Assembly (NCBI GenBank): GCA_015143295.1
Contig: CM026566.1
Location: 8,357,072 to 8,421,071, forward strand
Length of the DNA: 64,000 bases
Source: Tetracentron sinense
Taxonomy: Eukaryota; Streptophyta; Magnoliopsida; Trochodendrales; Trochodendraceae
Reading direction: 5' to 3'
Shown: positions 10,241 through 22,374 of the stretch, piece by piece
Numbering within the stretch: position 1 is the stretch's first letter
How the letters are laid out: each line of letters starts with the position of its first letter
Translations under genes and position numbers: made by a program
Notes under the pieces: model-generated
The model's database searches: none
Told to the model about the DNA's origin: nothing
Seen by the model: the letters and a program-made list of their open reading frames with translations, nothing else

Positions 10241-12250
10241 AGATCCAATTACAATCAAATTGGACTAAAGAGGGTCAAGAGGAGTTATGTAGTGCCAAGC
10301 TTAATCTGACAAAATATTTAGATTTTGAAGAGATTTTCTGGAAACAAAAATCCAAAGAACATTGGCTTAAAGGAGACAAAAACACAAAATTCTTTCATGC
10401 AATCTACCAGCATAATCACAAGAGGAATGTGGTGCACTTTATCCAAGATAATGATGGGAACAGTTTGTCTAAAGAAGAGGATATGGGTGTTGAAGCAGTG
10501 AAATTCTTCCAGAAAATTCTTTTGTCTGAATCGGTGGCTGGGGGAGTCAATATTGAGGAGTGTATTCCTTCTTTAGTTTCGTCTGAGGAGAATGGGGTCT
10601 TTGTAAAGTCCCAAAAATGGAAGAGATTCATAAAGTGGTTGTAGAGATGCCAGCTTCTGGTGCTCCTGGTTCGGATGGTTTTTCGGGGCTATTCTTCTAG
10701 CATTGTTGAGAGATTATTAAAGAAGATTTGGTAGCTGTTATTCAGTTTTTCTTTGAGCATGGGTTCATACCGAGAGCAATTAATGCGACATTACTATGCC
10801 TGATTCCTAAGATAGAAACTCCGGCTACTTTCAGTGATTTTCGGCCTATCAACTTGTGCAATGTTCTTTACAAAATCATTTCGAAAGTGCTTGCTTCTAG
10901 ATTAGGGTTGCTATTGCCTAAGTTAATTTCTGAGGAGCAGTCAGCTTTTGTGAAAGGGAGGAATATTATGGAGAATATTTCTATTGCTCAGGATTTAGCA
11001 TCTAATATTAACAAGAAAGTGAGAGGGGGCAATGTTATTTTTAAGCTGGATATGGCGAAAGCTTGTGATAGACTTGAATGGAGATTTCTTTTGCTGGGAC
11101 TAAAAAAATTTGGGTTCAGTGATAATTTTTTAAAGCTCATCAGAGGTTGCATTTCTTCGACTTATTTCTCTCGGTTATTCTTAATGGATGGATTCATGGT
11201 TTCTTCCGGTCTTCGCAGGGTTTGCGTCAAGGGGACCCCCGTTATCCCCAGCTCTTTTTATTCTTGCTGAAGAGGTTTTGAGTAAAGGTTTGAAGAATAT
11301 TTTCCTTGATAATAAAGTTGAGTATTTTAGGACATCGAGACATGTTATTCCTATTACTCATTTACTGTTCGCAGATGATACCCTCATTTTTTGTAATGGG
11401 AAGAAGAACTCTATTACTCAGCTTTTTAAATTCTTATCAACCTATGAAGCAGCTTTGGGGCAAAGAATTAACAAGCAAAAAAGTGCGGTATATGTTCCGG
11501 ATTATAAATCTGAAAGGGATCGGGGAGGTTGGTTATTTATAGTGGCATTGCGATTGATAGCTTTCCTTTCCGCTACTTGGGTATCCCTATTTTCAAAGGC
11601 AGAATGAAGATCATATACTATGACTATATCATTGATAAAGTGAGGAAGAAAATGGAAGGGTGGAAACGGAAGTTGCTTTCCAGTGGAGGTAAACTGGTTC
11701 TTCTAAAGCATGTGTTAGCTTCGATGCCTATTCATAGTTTAATGGGTTCCAATATTCCTAAAGGAGTTATCCGAAGAATTGAAAGCATGTTTGTTTTGTT
11801 CTTTTGGAATGATAGTGAAGGGAATAACCGAACTCATTGGGTGGCTTGGAATAAAATTGCAAATCCGTGTGAAGAGGGAGGTCTGGGAATTCGGAAGTTG
11901 ATAGATGTGGCCAATGCTTTCAAAATGAAAATGGCTTGGAAAATTATTGCCGAGAAGGGGTTGTGGATTAATTATTTCAGAAGTAAATATCTGAATAATA
12001 ATCACCCCTAGATGATTGATAGTTTCTTAAAGGGTTCTAAAACCTGGATAGATATTGGATGTTGGATCAAAAAAACGATACTCAACTACAAATGGTTAAT
12101 TCGGAATGGTGAAGCAATAAATTTCTGGTTCGATATATGGTTTGCAGAGATGCCTTTAAGAGAATCGGCTATCGAGTGTCCAACTTCTTTCCCTCTGATG
12201 AAGGATATATTGACAAGAAGAAATTGGAACTCGGAAGATTTAAATGCGCT
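10241..12250 (+). pseudogene. LINE ORF2, reverse transcriptase domain
   Basis: The RT is spread over several frames. Recognisable blocks: FWKQKSKEHWLKGDKNTKFFH (about 10339-10401); LIPKIETPATFSDFRPINLCN and YKIISKVLASRL (10798-10905); the EEQSAFVKGRNI motif (10934-10969); LDMAKACDRLEW, holding the first catalytic Asp (11046-11081); and the catalytic box HLLFADDTLIFC (11359-11394), where FADD carries the metal-binding Asp pair. The YRPISL-like and FADD boxes place it in the L1/LIb lineage. Multiple frame changes mark it as dead. Confidence 0.85.
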
Positions 12251-12259
12251 GCCTAGAAT

Positions 12260-13450
12260 ATGATTCAAATGCTTAGTCTAAACTCTTATGAGTTATCTAA
12301 TCATAAGGACAGAATTATTTGGAGAAAAGAGAGCTCCGGGAATTTTTCTACTAAGTCTGGTTGGGAGGATGTTCGCGAGGCTTCCCCAAAGGTTAGGTGG
12401 GCTCAATGCATCTGGAAAGATGTTATTCCTTTAAAAATCTCGGTTCTAATTTGGAAAATTTTCCACAACTCTATTCCAGTGGATTTAAACATGCAAACCA
12501 AAGATATTCTTTTATCGAGCAAGTGTGAATGTTGTATTTTCTCTATGAGGGAATCGTTATCCCATTTGTTTTGCCAAGGAGATTTCGCTTCTAACATTTG
12601 GAATAGAGTGGAGTTTTTGAACATTCAGATTAGTGAGGAAGATTCTATTCACACCAGGATCATGAGATTTTTTCAGGAAGGCAAAGCTGGTTCGGTTAGA
12701 GGGTTTCTTTGCAATGTTCTTCCTATGGTTGTGTGCTGGGAAATTTGGTTGTTTTAGAATGCTTCGCGGTTTGATAATTTCAAAAGACCGTTCAAGGAAA
12801 GTTTGAGAAGAATCAATGAATAGGTTCAAAGAGTGGCGGTTAACTGGAAGTTCACAAAGATACTTAGTAACAAGGATACGGATTTATGCTCTTATTTCGA
12901 GATTCATTCGGTGCATCCAAAGATCAAGAGGCCCATAGTCACTAAATGGATGAATCCATCTCCGGGTTGGTTCAAACTCAATATTGATGGTTCTTCTAAA
13001 GATAACCCTGGGATCAGTGGAGGTGGTGGTATTTTACGTGATCCTAACGGAAATATGATTTTAGCTTTTTATGCTCACTATGGTTTGGAAACGAACACTA
13101 TTATGGAAATTAAGGCGGTTTGCGATGGGTGCCTCTTGTGTGATAAATATGGTTTTTCCAATATAGTGGTGGAAAGTGATTCTAAGACTATCATTGATGT
13201 TATTAATGGGAACAAGGATCCCCCGTGGAGAGCGTGGTATTGGTGGAAGACAATTATCAGTCTAAAGAACAAGTGTAATTTGATTTTTCAGCATACTTAC
13301 AGAGAAAACAATCAGGTTGCTAACTATCTTTCAAAAGAAGCGTGCAGCAAGTTGGACAGTAACATCTTTAGAAATCTTTGTGACTGTCCTTTGCCTATCC
13401 AAGGGATTATTCGCATTGACAGGTCTTCTCTTTTTAATGTTAGATTTTGA
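12260..13450 (+). pseudogene. LINE ORF2, zinc-binding region and RNase H domain
   Basis: 12260-12757 resembles the plant zf-RVT region (IWRKESSGNFSTKSGW; WKDVIPLKISVLIWKI; CECCIFSMRESLSHLFCQG). A stop separates it from 12833-13450, an uninterrupted RNase H domain: WFKLNIDGSSKDNPG (first Asp), MEIKAVCDG (Glu), VVESDSKTI (second Asp). The fourth acidic position, usually ADxLSK, reads ANYLSK, so one catalytic Asp is replaced by Asn. RNase H at the C-terminus is typical of one plant L1 lineage. Confidence 0.85.
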
Positions 13451-14127
13451 TTAGTCTGGTCTTTGCTGGGGTAAGTTTTTATGTCCTCCCCATGTTTTTC
13501 TCCTTTTTATTTTTAATAAACAGGTAGGGGTTTGCCTAAAAAAAAAAAATCTTTAGATTTGGTTTTGACTCTTAGATCTTCTTTTCTTATTTGGTGATTT
13601 GACTTGAACTTTGAGTATAATCTTTATTCTTCACTTGAGTTTAATGGCTTGAATTGAATATTCTTTTTGATGACTTGGACTTGGTTGAATGACTTGCTTA
13701 AATCAATCCAATTGATTTTACTTAAATGATTTTCACTCTTTTATGCCTTGAAAGATGTGCTCATGTTCTCATGATCTGTATTTATCAAACACTTAGAAGA
13801 ATCATTAGTACCACAATTGTCATTCTATTATTATGTTATTATCAAAGTTATTAAGGATACCTAAGGTTGTAACCTTGAGGCTAACATCATGTCGTTTACA
13901 AATATAGTTTTGAGTAAAAATATGGGAAAAAAAAAGATACCCTAGGGGCCGTTTGGATACACTTCCATTTCTATTTTTATTTTCTGTCTTTAGAAATTGG
14001 AAACAACTTTTTGTTTCCAAATTTTTTAAATAGGAAACACGTTTGGCATTACTAATTGTTACTTGTTTTAAAAAAATGAAAACAAAAAAACACATTTGGT
14101 AAATATGGTTAAATAATTTCAATTCAT

Positions 14128-14245
14128 AGTGGTGGTGGTGGTAGGTGGTGTAGTGTGGTGGTGGTAGTGATGGTGGTGTGGTGTGAGGGTGGTGGTGGTG
14201 GTGGTGGGTGGGTGGTGGTAGTATGGTGGTGTTGCAGTGGGTGGT
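14128..14245 (+). repeat. (GTG/GGT)n microsatellite, left part
   Basis: Irregular GTGGTGGTGGTAGTG repeats; continued at 17000-17390 on the other side of the solo LTR. Long open frames seen across these tracts are translations of a simple repeat (poly-Val/Trp/Gly or His/Thr/Pro) and are not genes. Confidence 0.9.
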
Positions 14246-16999
14246 TGTAACGACCCGGAATTTTAATATAATAAAATTATGTGTTTATGGGTCCTTAATG
14301 GAGGTTAATTAGTTAATTATTTGTTAAATTAATAAAAAGTGGATTTTGCTCGGGATTGAAGTGCACCGAGGAAATCTCAGTATCTTTTGGCGAAAATCGC
14401 ACACAGTGTGCCGGTCGACTTCCGGGACACACCCCTACCGTATCGGTTCCGTCAGGTACCATTTCGCTGGACCGCAGGGCCATTATGTGTGATAAAATTG
14501 AGAAAAATGAGAAATTTCCATATTTCCAGAAATTAAGTGGGACCCAATATCTGTTAAAGATCCTAATAGAAATTCGTTCGGTTGGCACTAATGCGTGCCG
14601 GTCGGTCGAGAGGATGATCGTCTGTCGTTTCAGCAATTAATTGTCTCATATGAAGAAGCGACAGCGTGTTTTGTGTCTGAAATCAGAAAATTAGTGGGTT
14701 TTGCAATTTTCTTCTGGACTAAAGTGCAACTGTCAAAACTCAATATTTTTCCTCGAAATTTTTACAGTAGGTGTCGGATTACCCTAAGTTCGATCACCTG
14801 AAGTTTCGTTACTGTTGGGTGTCATATAGCAGGGTTTCGGAGGGCATATACGTGAAAAATGGGAAAATCCGGTCAAACCGGTCAAATTGGTCAAGGTAGT
14901 TGACTTAGTCAACTACCACTTTTCCACACCAAATGGGTCATGTGCTTTTGCACATGATCTAAACCCCATTTAAGGTATATATAAATGGGGGCCAGCCCCT
15001 CATTTGCTCACGTTTTAGAGTTGCAAACAGTACTCTGCTCAGATTGTTTTAGAGAGAGAGTGAGGAGAGAGAAAGAAGAGAGAAGCGGGTCCTTGACATA
15101 TTTCGACATCCCCGACGCGTTGGCGGCGTCCGATTTCTTCTCCGGCACCTCGATTTACGTGTAGAGAGAGAAAAAGGTAGAGAGAGAAAGTTGCATGCAC
15201 TCTATCCCGGGGTTGATCGTCGTTGGGAACGCGTTAGCGACATCCGTTTTTGCCTACGAGACATCGAAACGCGTGAAGCAGGTAAAACCCCTCTCTTTTC
15301 TTCTCTTTTTCCACTTATTTTGCTATATTATTTCATGTGAAGTATATGTATGCATGTCTTTTGACGTGAATGAAAAAGGGTCGGAGACCCCTATGTGATG
15401 TTGTGATTTTATGTGGTCCCTCTGGGAGCCTAGATCGGGTCCCGGGTAAATTGTAACGCCACTCTAGGGTGACGAAAAGTTGTTTTGCATGTCTTGTAAG
15501 GCTATGGAGACATTCATTAGCTTAAAAACGTTCTCTAACGGGACGGTGTGTTACCGGAGTTAGTTCACGGGCACGAGGCCCAAGTATTTCAATTAATCAA
15601 GTGAAGCTTGGGTTAACTGGGGTTAACCTGTGGTTAGAAAATCTAACCAGGGTTAAGTATAGTCTGTGGTTCCTCTTTGACTAGGTCAGGAGAGACGGTG
15701 TCCAGTAAGGCCCGGGGTTCCTCCGTGACTGATAATCGGGAGATGTCGGTCTGTTTGTCTAGGTCGTCCATAGTGCCTCTTGGACTAGGTCATAGGTGGC
15801 GGTGTCCTGCATGGCCCGTGGTTCCTCCGTGATTGATAGTCAGGAGATGTCGGAGTCCTAGGGAGTTTAAAGTGGCTGAACATCAGATAGTGTATAGTCC
15901 AGGGTTCCTCTCTGGGTGGGTCAGAAGATGTCGGCACCGTGTCTATCGGGGTCCCTTCTTGGTGGAACGTCAGGAGATGTCGGCATTGGTATAGATGTCG
16001 GGGTTCCTCCGTAGACTAGCCAGAAGATGACGGTAGGCGGGTTGGTCGGGGTTCCTTCATGACTGATACCCAAGACGATGGCGGCGAATACACGGTAGAT
16101 GTGGCTAGTCAATTGAATGAAAAAGTATGTCCTTATTGGGCGAATGTCCATGTTGTGTGGGTAAGCTTCGGATACGAAGTGGTCTGAGTCGGTATATTCA
16201 GGGCTGGTGTATTTGTCTGAGTTGGTGGACTCATGGTTCGGTATGGAATCGTCGGATTCCAGGTGAGTTGGGTTGGTATACCCAAGGTTTGGTCGTGTTC
16301 GGGTGAAAGCCAGAACAGCGTGTGTGAGTCAAAATGACTCAATGTATTATGGTTAGGATTTAGAGACTTTAAGATGAACATTTATGGGCTGTGGCCAATT
16401 AATAGTCTCAGGACTCGAAATGAAACATGATTGATGATTGAAACGATAACTTGGTAATATAATACATATGAACTGAACCTTATAATTGGAAAGTAATGTG
16501 AGGTCGGGAACCTCAGTTAGGGTGACGTAACCCTAAGTGACCTTGGGTTACAGTTTATTATATACTGTTCTATTTTACTGTAACATGCAAATTGAACTCT
16601 TTATTATATCATTATTGATGCGTGTTATTATGCGGAAAATAGTTTAAAAGGATTGTGGTCTTATTGGGCTTCATAACTCACTGACTTTTTGTGTCAGCAG
16701 ATCTTGGAGCTGCTGACCAGTTAGTGAAAAGTCCAACTGGACATTTTGGAAGCTTGTACAAGTTGTACCTGGCGTGATAGAAGCGCCTACTTTTGTAAAA
16801 CAAACTTGATGTAAATAATACAGGTATATGGTTTGTATGATGGCTATTGTGATGACATGTGTTATCTGTTTTTTGGAAGCATCTGATAAATGTTTAAATT
16901 TCCCGCATTTTCGCAGGTAAAGTCTTCCGCTTGCATGATTTGACGAACGGACGCGCGTCTCGGAACTTGATTCCCTAGGCGCGGGTTCGGGGCGTCATA
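14246..16999 (+). mobile_element. Solo LTR of a gypsy-type element (fossil)
   Basis: Starts TGTAACGACCCGG and ends ...GGGGCGTCATA, a decayed form of the usual complementary LTR ends. Flanked by GTGGT on both sides (14241-14245, 17000-17004), which is weak evidence because the host tract is (GGT)n. Inside: a TATA-like box (GGTATATATAAATGG, about 14974), a GA-rich leader (15045-15190), a tandem array of ~65-bp units with GGGGTTCCTCCGTGA (15660-16080), mini-hairpins (16150-16290), and a strong stem GTCAGCAG/CTGCTGAC at 16693-16717. No internal region or second LTR is present. About 2.75 kb. Confidence 0.75.
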
Positions 17000-17390
17000 G
17001 TGGTGGTAGTGATGGGTAGTGATGGTGGTGGGTGGTGGTGGTAGTGATGGTGGTGGTGGGTGGTGGTGGTGATGGTGGTGTGGTGGTGGTAGTATTGTGG
17101 TTGTAGTATGGTGGTGTTGTGGTGGGTGGTGGGTGGTGGTATGGTGGTGGTGGTGGTAGTGATGGTGGTGTGGTGTGGGGGTGATGGTGGTGGTGGTGAT
17201 GGTGGTAGTGGTGTGGTGGTGGTGGGTGGGTGGTGGTAATATAGTGGTGTTGTGGTGGGTGGTGGTGGTGGTAGAATGGTGGTGGTTGTGGGTGATGGTG
17301 GTGGTGGTGGTGGTTGTGGGTGATGGTAGTGGTGGTGGTGGTGGGTGGTATTGTGGTGGTGGTTGTGAGTGGTGGTGGTGGTGGTGGATC
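17000..17390 (+). repeat. (GTG/GGT)n microsatellite, right part
   Basis: A continuation of the same G-rich tract. G-rich on the plus strand with many GGTGG runs, so it could fold into G-quadruplex-like structures in vitro; no coding meaning. Confidence 0.9.
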
Positions 17391-17590
17391 CGTGTTTTCC
17401 ATTTTGTTTTTTGTTTTTAAAAACAGAGGTAACAGAAAATTTCAGTTCCCTTGATTTTCAAAAATTTTATTACTAATTTTTAATAACAAAAAATGGAAAC
17501 ATGTTTACCAAACACGTTTTGTATAAAAATTTTCAAATTTTTGTTTTTAAAAACAAAAAACAAAAAACGGAAGTGCAACCAAACGGGGCC

Positions 17591-18239
17591 CTAGTTGTTT
17601 GTATGGTGGAAGAAGAAGAAGATATGCATGTTTTGCCTAAGAAAGAGAATGAGTGATCAAATGTGGATTAACAATGTTACCTAAGCACATTGTAGGGGTG
17701 CCAAGTGTGCAGGTGTCTAAAGGTGTTCGGCACAACAAGCTCTAGAAATTCCAATACGGCAGTATAGACGTATAGATTTTCGAAAATAATTATATATATA
17801 CATAAATATATGAATATATTACAACTCAGAAATATAGAGAAATTAATAAGAATAGAGAGGGAGGACCTCTTGTCCCAATTTTTTTTAAAGGTATATACCA
17901 AAGTTCTAAGACAATAATCATATAGAGAATAGAGAGGAGAAAACAAGAGAGAGACGTAAATATTGATCATCGTTTGGTGTCATTTCTCTCCTAGTAAGTT
18001 TTCTTCGATGTTGCCGAAAAGGCAATACAAGTTCACAAAAAGTTCCTAGCAATCTAAATATATATTGTATTTTTTAAATGACATGACATGACATGACATA
18101 TTTGAAGTAATATGGGCCTAACCTAATGTTGACGTCGCCATGATACAATATAAGCACGTACCACGGAGGGTCGTGTCGTGCCACGGAGTGTCATGTCGTG
18201 TCAAGGTGTCGGCATGACAAAATTTGGAAAAATTGAAGT
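17591..18239. other. No recognised gene
   Basis: AT-rich. It holds short direct repeats TGACATGACATGACAT (about 18078) and ACGGAG(G/T)GTCGTGTCGTGCC-like repeats (18160-18225). Nothing coding. Confidence 0.4.
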
Positions 18240-19690
18240 GCCTAGGTAAAACTATGTAGATATACTCTTATCTATTTTATTATTAAAATTATTATGAGGA
18301 GATAAATACCCCCACTAAGGTGTAAAGCATGTATACCCTACTATGTAACATAAAACAGTATGGGTTTAGTGATTTAGGACCATCACAACACCCCCCTTAA
18401 GTGGGGCATAGATATCCAACATGCCCAGCTTGCCAATAATGTAGGGATGTAGATTAGATGCCACTGCCTTTGTGAGTATATCAGCCAACTGATCTTCTAT
18501 CTTTACTCTTGACAAATGAGAGACTAATTATCTTTGAGGCGACCTTCTCAAGAAAGAAATGTCTACCAACCTCAATGTGCTTTGATCTATAATGTTGTAT
18601 AGGGTTATGTGCAATACTAATGGCGGCCTTGTTATTAGAATTGAACTTCATATCTACCTGGATTGAAAATCCAAGCTTTGTAATGAGGATCTTGACCCTC
18701 AACGTCTCACATGGACCATGTGTCATTGCCTTGTACTAAGCCTCAGCACTCCATTAGTAGTGAGTGCTATGTATCTTACTTAAGTTTATTAAATGACATG
18801 AGATTTCCCAATAAATAAAAAAAATTCAGCACTATATCTTACAATAACTGCTTGTTTCTTACTGCTCCACGTAACTAAGTTCCCACTAACAAGAGTACAA
18901 TTCCCTGATGTGGATCTTTTGTCTGTCACTAAACCTTCCTAGACTGCATCTATATATAGCATTCAACCTATAAGTGTCTAGGAAAAGCAAACCACTACCG
19001 GGAGAAGACTTGAGATACCGAAGTAAGCTTTCAGTTGCCACTAGGCGTATAGTCCATGACTTATGCATAAACTAACCAATTGCATTAACATAAGCTATAT
19101 CCCGGAATGTCAAGGACAAATAAATTAGTTTCTCAACCAGTCTTTGGAACATTCCAACCTCTAGAGGTTCTAAACCCTCATAGTCACGTTTGCGATTGGC
19201 CTCTATAGGTGTGTCAACTGATTTAGCACCCAGTTTTCTTGTATAGCATAACAAGTCTAATGCATACTTTCTTTGGGAAATGAAGCCTTCTTCAACCCAA
19301 CAACCTGAATTCCAACTAAGTACCTTAGGGACCAGATCTTTGATCTCAAAATCTTTTGCAAGAAACACCTTGAGTCTCTGAACCTCTTGAGGATTGTTAG
19401 CTATTACCACAAGATTATCCACATAAAAAATTAGAGTTGCAGTAGTGCCACCCAGATGCATCACAAATGAATTATGGTTTACATGACTTTGAACATAGCC
19501 AATCTATTTACTGCACAACTAAATCTTTCAAAGTAGGCTCTAGGGGATTGTTTTAACTCATAGATTGCCACCTTCAACTTTCAATTCATAGATTTCCTTT
19601 CAACTTGCAAACCTTGCCTTCTTAGCCCTGAACTTGGAATCATGGGGGAAGAGCCATGTAGACTACTTCATCCGTTGGGAGCGGTATTGC
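18240..19690 (-). mobile_element. Ty1/copia pol 3' part and LTR start (fossil)
   Basis: Minus-strand remnant of a copia polyprotein: reverse transcriptase with IFYVDNLVVIANN (normally YVDD), FLAKDFEIKDL and CYTRKLGAKSVDTPIE (19072-19464), then RNase H-like copia motifs LLRYLKSSPGSGLLF (about 18970-19010) and NPIQHYRSKHIEVGRHFF (about 18554-18610). A polypurine tract (minus strand GGGGGG at 18391-18396) is followed by TGTTGTGATGG, the LTR start, at 18390. The 5' part is missing and several breaks are present; an old insertion. Confidence 0.85.
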
Positions 19691-19710
19691 AGTTGTTGCA
19701 CTAACTTTAA

Positions 19711-19947
19711 TGGGGCGTTTGGATTGGATTTTTTTGGCCAAAAATCAATTCTAGTAAAATTGATTGTGTAGAAATTAATGGTCAAATAATAGTGTTCGGA
19801 GAATACGTAGGTGAGTCTCTCAACTTCGTATTCTCCGAACACTATTATTTGAAAAAATGATTATTTGATCATGAATTTCTACACAATCAATTTTATCAGA
19901 ATTGATTTTTGGCCGAAAAACCAAAAAAATCCAATCCAAACGCCACC
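19711..19947. mobile_element. Hairpin MITE, Tourist/Harbinger-like
   Basis: A 237-bp near-perfect inverted repeat over almost its whole length: left arm GGGGCGTTTGGATTGGATTT, right arm its complement ending CCAAACGCCACC, and central arms GTGTTCGGAGAATACG/CGTATTCTCCGAACAC. Flanked by TAA on both sides (19708-19710, 19948-19950), the Harbinger target. The strong stem means it could be a small-RNA source if read through. Confidence 0.85.
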
Positions 19948-19950
19948 TAA

Positions 19951-21667
19951 AAGAAAGTTCATCAGTTGAGAATAAGCAAGTTTAGGTGCATATGGTCGCC
20001 CACTCAGAATAGACACTTCTCACAAGATTTCCACGAAATTAGAATCTTGTTGTGATACTAAAAATGATGTAGGACACAAACAAGAATCATGTTAGATTTT
20101 TAAAGCCTGTAAGGTTGATAATAAGAACAAAAAATTTAATCTAAATAAAGAAGAAGGGGAAGAAGAGAAGGATATAAAGTAGAGTCACACTACTTCTATT
20201 GAGATCCTAGAGTTAGAGTCTCACCAACCTAGGTTTTGGAGGGATGGAGTCACAACACAAAAGCAGAGACCCAAACCTTACTAAAAGACTTCCACATTCA
20301 ATCTTCAAATCTGGAATGCCTAACATTGCTATAGCTTTCCCTTTTTAATTTTTATAGACTCATAGGACTTTCATTCATAAAACTGTGACTTAGGAAATCT
20401 GATATACACTCAAGTTCCAAAGACAACTAATTAAAACTAACTTAGGAATACAAAAAGCTTACTAGTTCCCAAAGAGGACTAATAAATGACTAACATCTTC
20501 CTAAGACTCCATAATGAACTTTCTAGAATTAATTAATGACAACAACTTTCCATAAGAACTCTAGAAGACTCTTTTGATATTTTGTTGGTATAATGAATCT
20601 ATGGCTCCATTCCATGAGTCTTAGTGACAACAATGGGCCATCACATTTTTCAATTACTCAAGAAATTGAGCGCAATGTCTTAGTTACATTTGTAATGATA
20701 CTTTTCTATTTGAAAGAAAAAATAAATAAATATGTAAACAATGCGAAGCAAAAAATATATGCATACAAGATATATTTAATGAGTGATTAACAGTCACAAA
20801 GGATTATGATTTAAGTTATTAATAAGAATAATTGGTATCTGAAAATTACAAAAAATGCAGAGAATTTTATGGAGCATTAAATAGATTTGTCAACAATTAG
20901 TAGTTACTAAGTGAACAAAATATTGAAGTAGTTTTTTAAAAAGAGAAGTCCAATTATTTAATTAGATTAAAAATAAATTAGGACACCTTGTCGAGCAACA
21001 AACAAATTTTATATGATATATTATAGGCTTATAGCAATATCATGGACTCTACGATTAGGGCAGTGGCTACAACTATGTGATAGTTATAGTTAAGGATATG
21101 ATTCATCTTCGGTAATAACAGCGAGAAGTCAATATCTAGACTCTGAAAGTACCCAAAAGGTGCTAGTGAGCATTAGTTCTCAACCATAGAGCTGTATATT
21201 CAGGAGTACACCAGCTAGATCCATTCCTAAATGACATTAACCAGGTCAAAAGTTCTATCGCCCCCCTTCCCCATCCAAGATGGATGGAGATGGAACTTCA
21301 AATAGTTCCTTAGGTTCATGTGGTTATAACCACCTAAAATGAGCTTAGTATGTTATTTGTATTTATTTACCTAAAAATTAAGCATTACTTAGGGTAGTCA
21401 AAGAACTAGGTGACAGTCAAAATTAAAACAATTTAGCAAGTGCCCACTTAAATCATTATTAGGCAATCAGGTTCTTGGCTAGCAAGGCAGTGGCCTTGGC
21501 AGTTGGCATAGCCTAGGCGACATTTTGAATACTCACATTAATGTGTGTTTGACTCTTAGATTCTCAAATTATGTGCATCAGCATGCACCAGTTCTAATGA
21601 ATCTTGTTTTCCTTATTCCACATGGTTGTTAATAACTAGTATAATTTGTATTTCTAAATAGTTTATA
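19951..21667. other. AT-rich stretch without recognised gene
   Basis: No domain-bearing frame. 19951-20580 may be further eroded LTR-element sequence by its position beside the copia remnant, but I see no motif to prove it. The frame at 20593-20790 has no domain and is treated as chance. Confidence 0.35.
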
Positions 21668-22184
21668 CCATAGTTCAAAAAATAGACAAGTCAGCTGAAT
21701 TACTCGACTGAATTTTAGCTGAGTCGCCTTAAAACTCAAAGGAGACACTATTCGGTGAGTTACACAATCAGGTCGAGTTGTCTTTTTTGACTCGCTAGAC
21801 TAGGTCAAGTCATGGAATGTTATTTTTATCATTTTCATTTTTTCCAAAACCTAAATCTGAATGTCACTATTTTTGCATCATAATGTTTGGGGGTTGCAAA
21901 CCCAAACTACTCTGTGTTCTATTAAAACTGGTTTTTAGGTTTGAGTCTACAAATCCAGCCTATTTTAGGTTCTTTTAATCTAGGTTTTTCAAGTAATTTG
22001 TGGTTCAATCTTGGATAAAATTCCAAGAAAATTGGTAACCGCTTAATTAATATATATATACATATATATATATATTATGAGTTGTACCGAGTCAAGTTTT
22101 TTTGGGAGTTTTTCGAGTTACTCGACCCAACTAACTTTCGATTCGAGTCGAGTCGAGTCAAGTTTTCAGGTTTTTGAGCCATGG
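21668..22184. mobile_element. TIR element, hAT-like, with TTTATA flanking repeat
   Basis: Left end CCATAGTTCAAAAAA and right end (reverse complement) CCATGGCTCAAAAAC are imperfect terminal inverted repeats. Subterminal GAGTCGAGTCGAGTCAAG / CTCGACTGA blocks are inverted copies of one another. Direct repeat TTTATA at 21662-21667 and 22185-22190. Non-coding, 517 bp. Confidence 0.65.
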
Positions 22185-22374
22185 TTTATAGTAGTATAAT
22201 CAATTATGCACTTGTTTCCGTGCATGTTTCCTAAAATTCCCATAATGTTTCCTCAGACATGTTTCCAATTATGAAGGACGGGTACCAAAGTGTGAACCAT
22301 TGTAGTACACATACGTATGGGAGAACGTGGACATGAATTTTGACCCAACCTTCCATGGCACAACTAGGTAAAGA

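Larger units (their letters stand above)
7528..13547 (+). mobile_element. LINE, L1 clade with RNase H domain, near full length, inactive
   Basis: A 6.0-kb non-LTR retrotransposon flanked by a perfect 13-bp target duplication AATCTTTAGATTT (7515-7527 and 13548-13560). It carries a short 5' UTR (7528-7648), ORF1 with a DUF4283-like region and a zinc knuckle, and ORF2 with apurinic-type endonuclease, reverse transcriptase, a zinc-binding linker region (zf-RVT-like) and RNase H. The 3' UTR ends in an A tract (13538-13549). Both ORFs carry several frameshifts and in-frame stops, so it is no longer autonomous. The near-perfect target duplication and full length suggest a moderately recent insertion into the LTR-like repeat around it. 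Confidence 0.92.
13945..17590. mobile_element. TIR DNA element with (GGT)n core, split by a solo LTR
   Basis: Left end GGGGCCGTTTGGATACACTT and right end (reverse complement) GGCCCCGTTTGGTTGCACTT face each other, with imperfect similarity continuing for about 100 bp (runs such as GGAAAC/GTTTCC). A 3-bp direct repeat CTA flanks it (13942-13944, 17591-17593). The interior outside the LTR (13945-14245 and 17000-17590) is largely GTGGTGG microsatellite and has no coding capacity. Superfamily not assigned; Harbinger-like by TSD size, but the TSD is not TWA. Confidence 0.7.

Noticed and set aside
16995-17420. Long open frames on both strands (His/Thr/Pro-rich and Val/Trp/Gly-rich)
   Set aside because: Translations of a (GGT)n microsatellite; no domain, and both strands are open for the same trivial reason.
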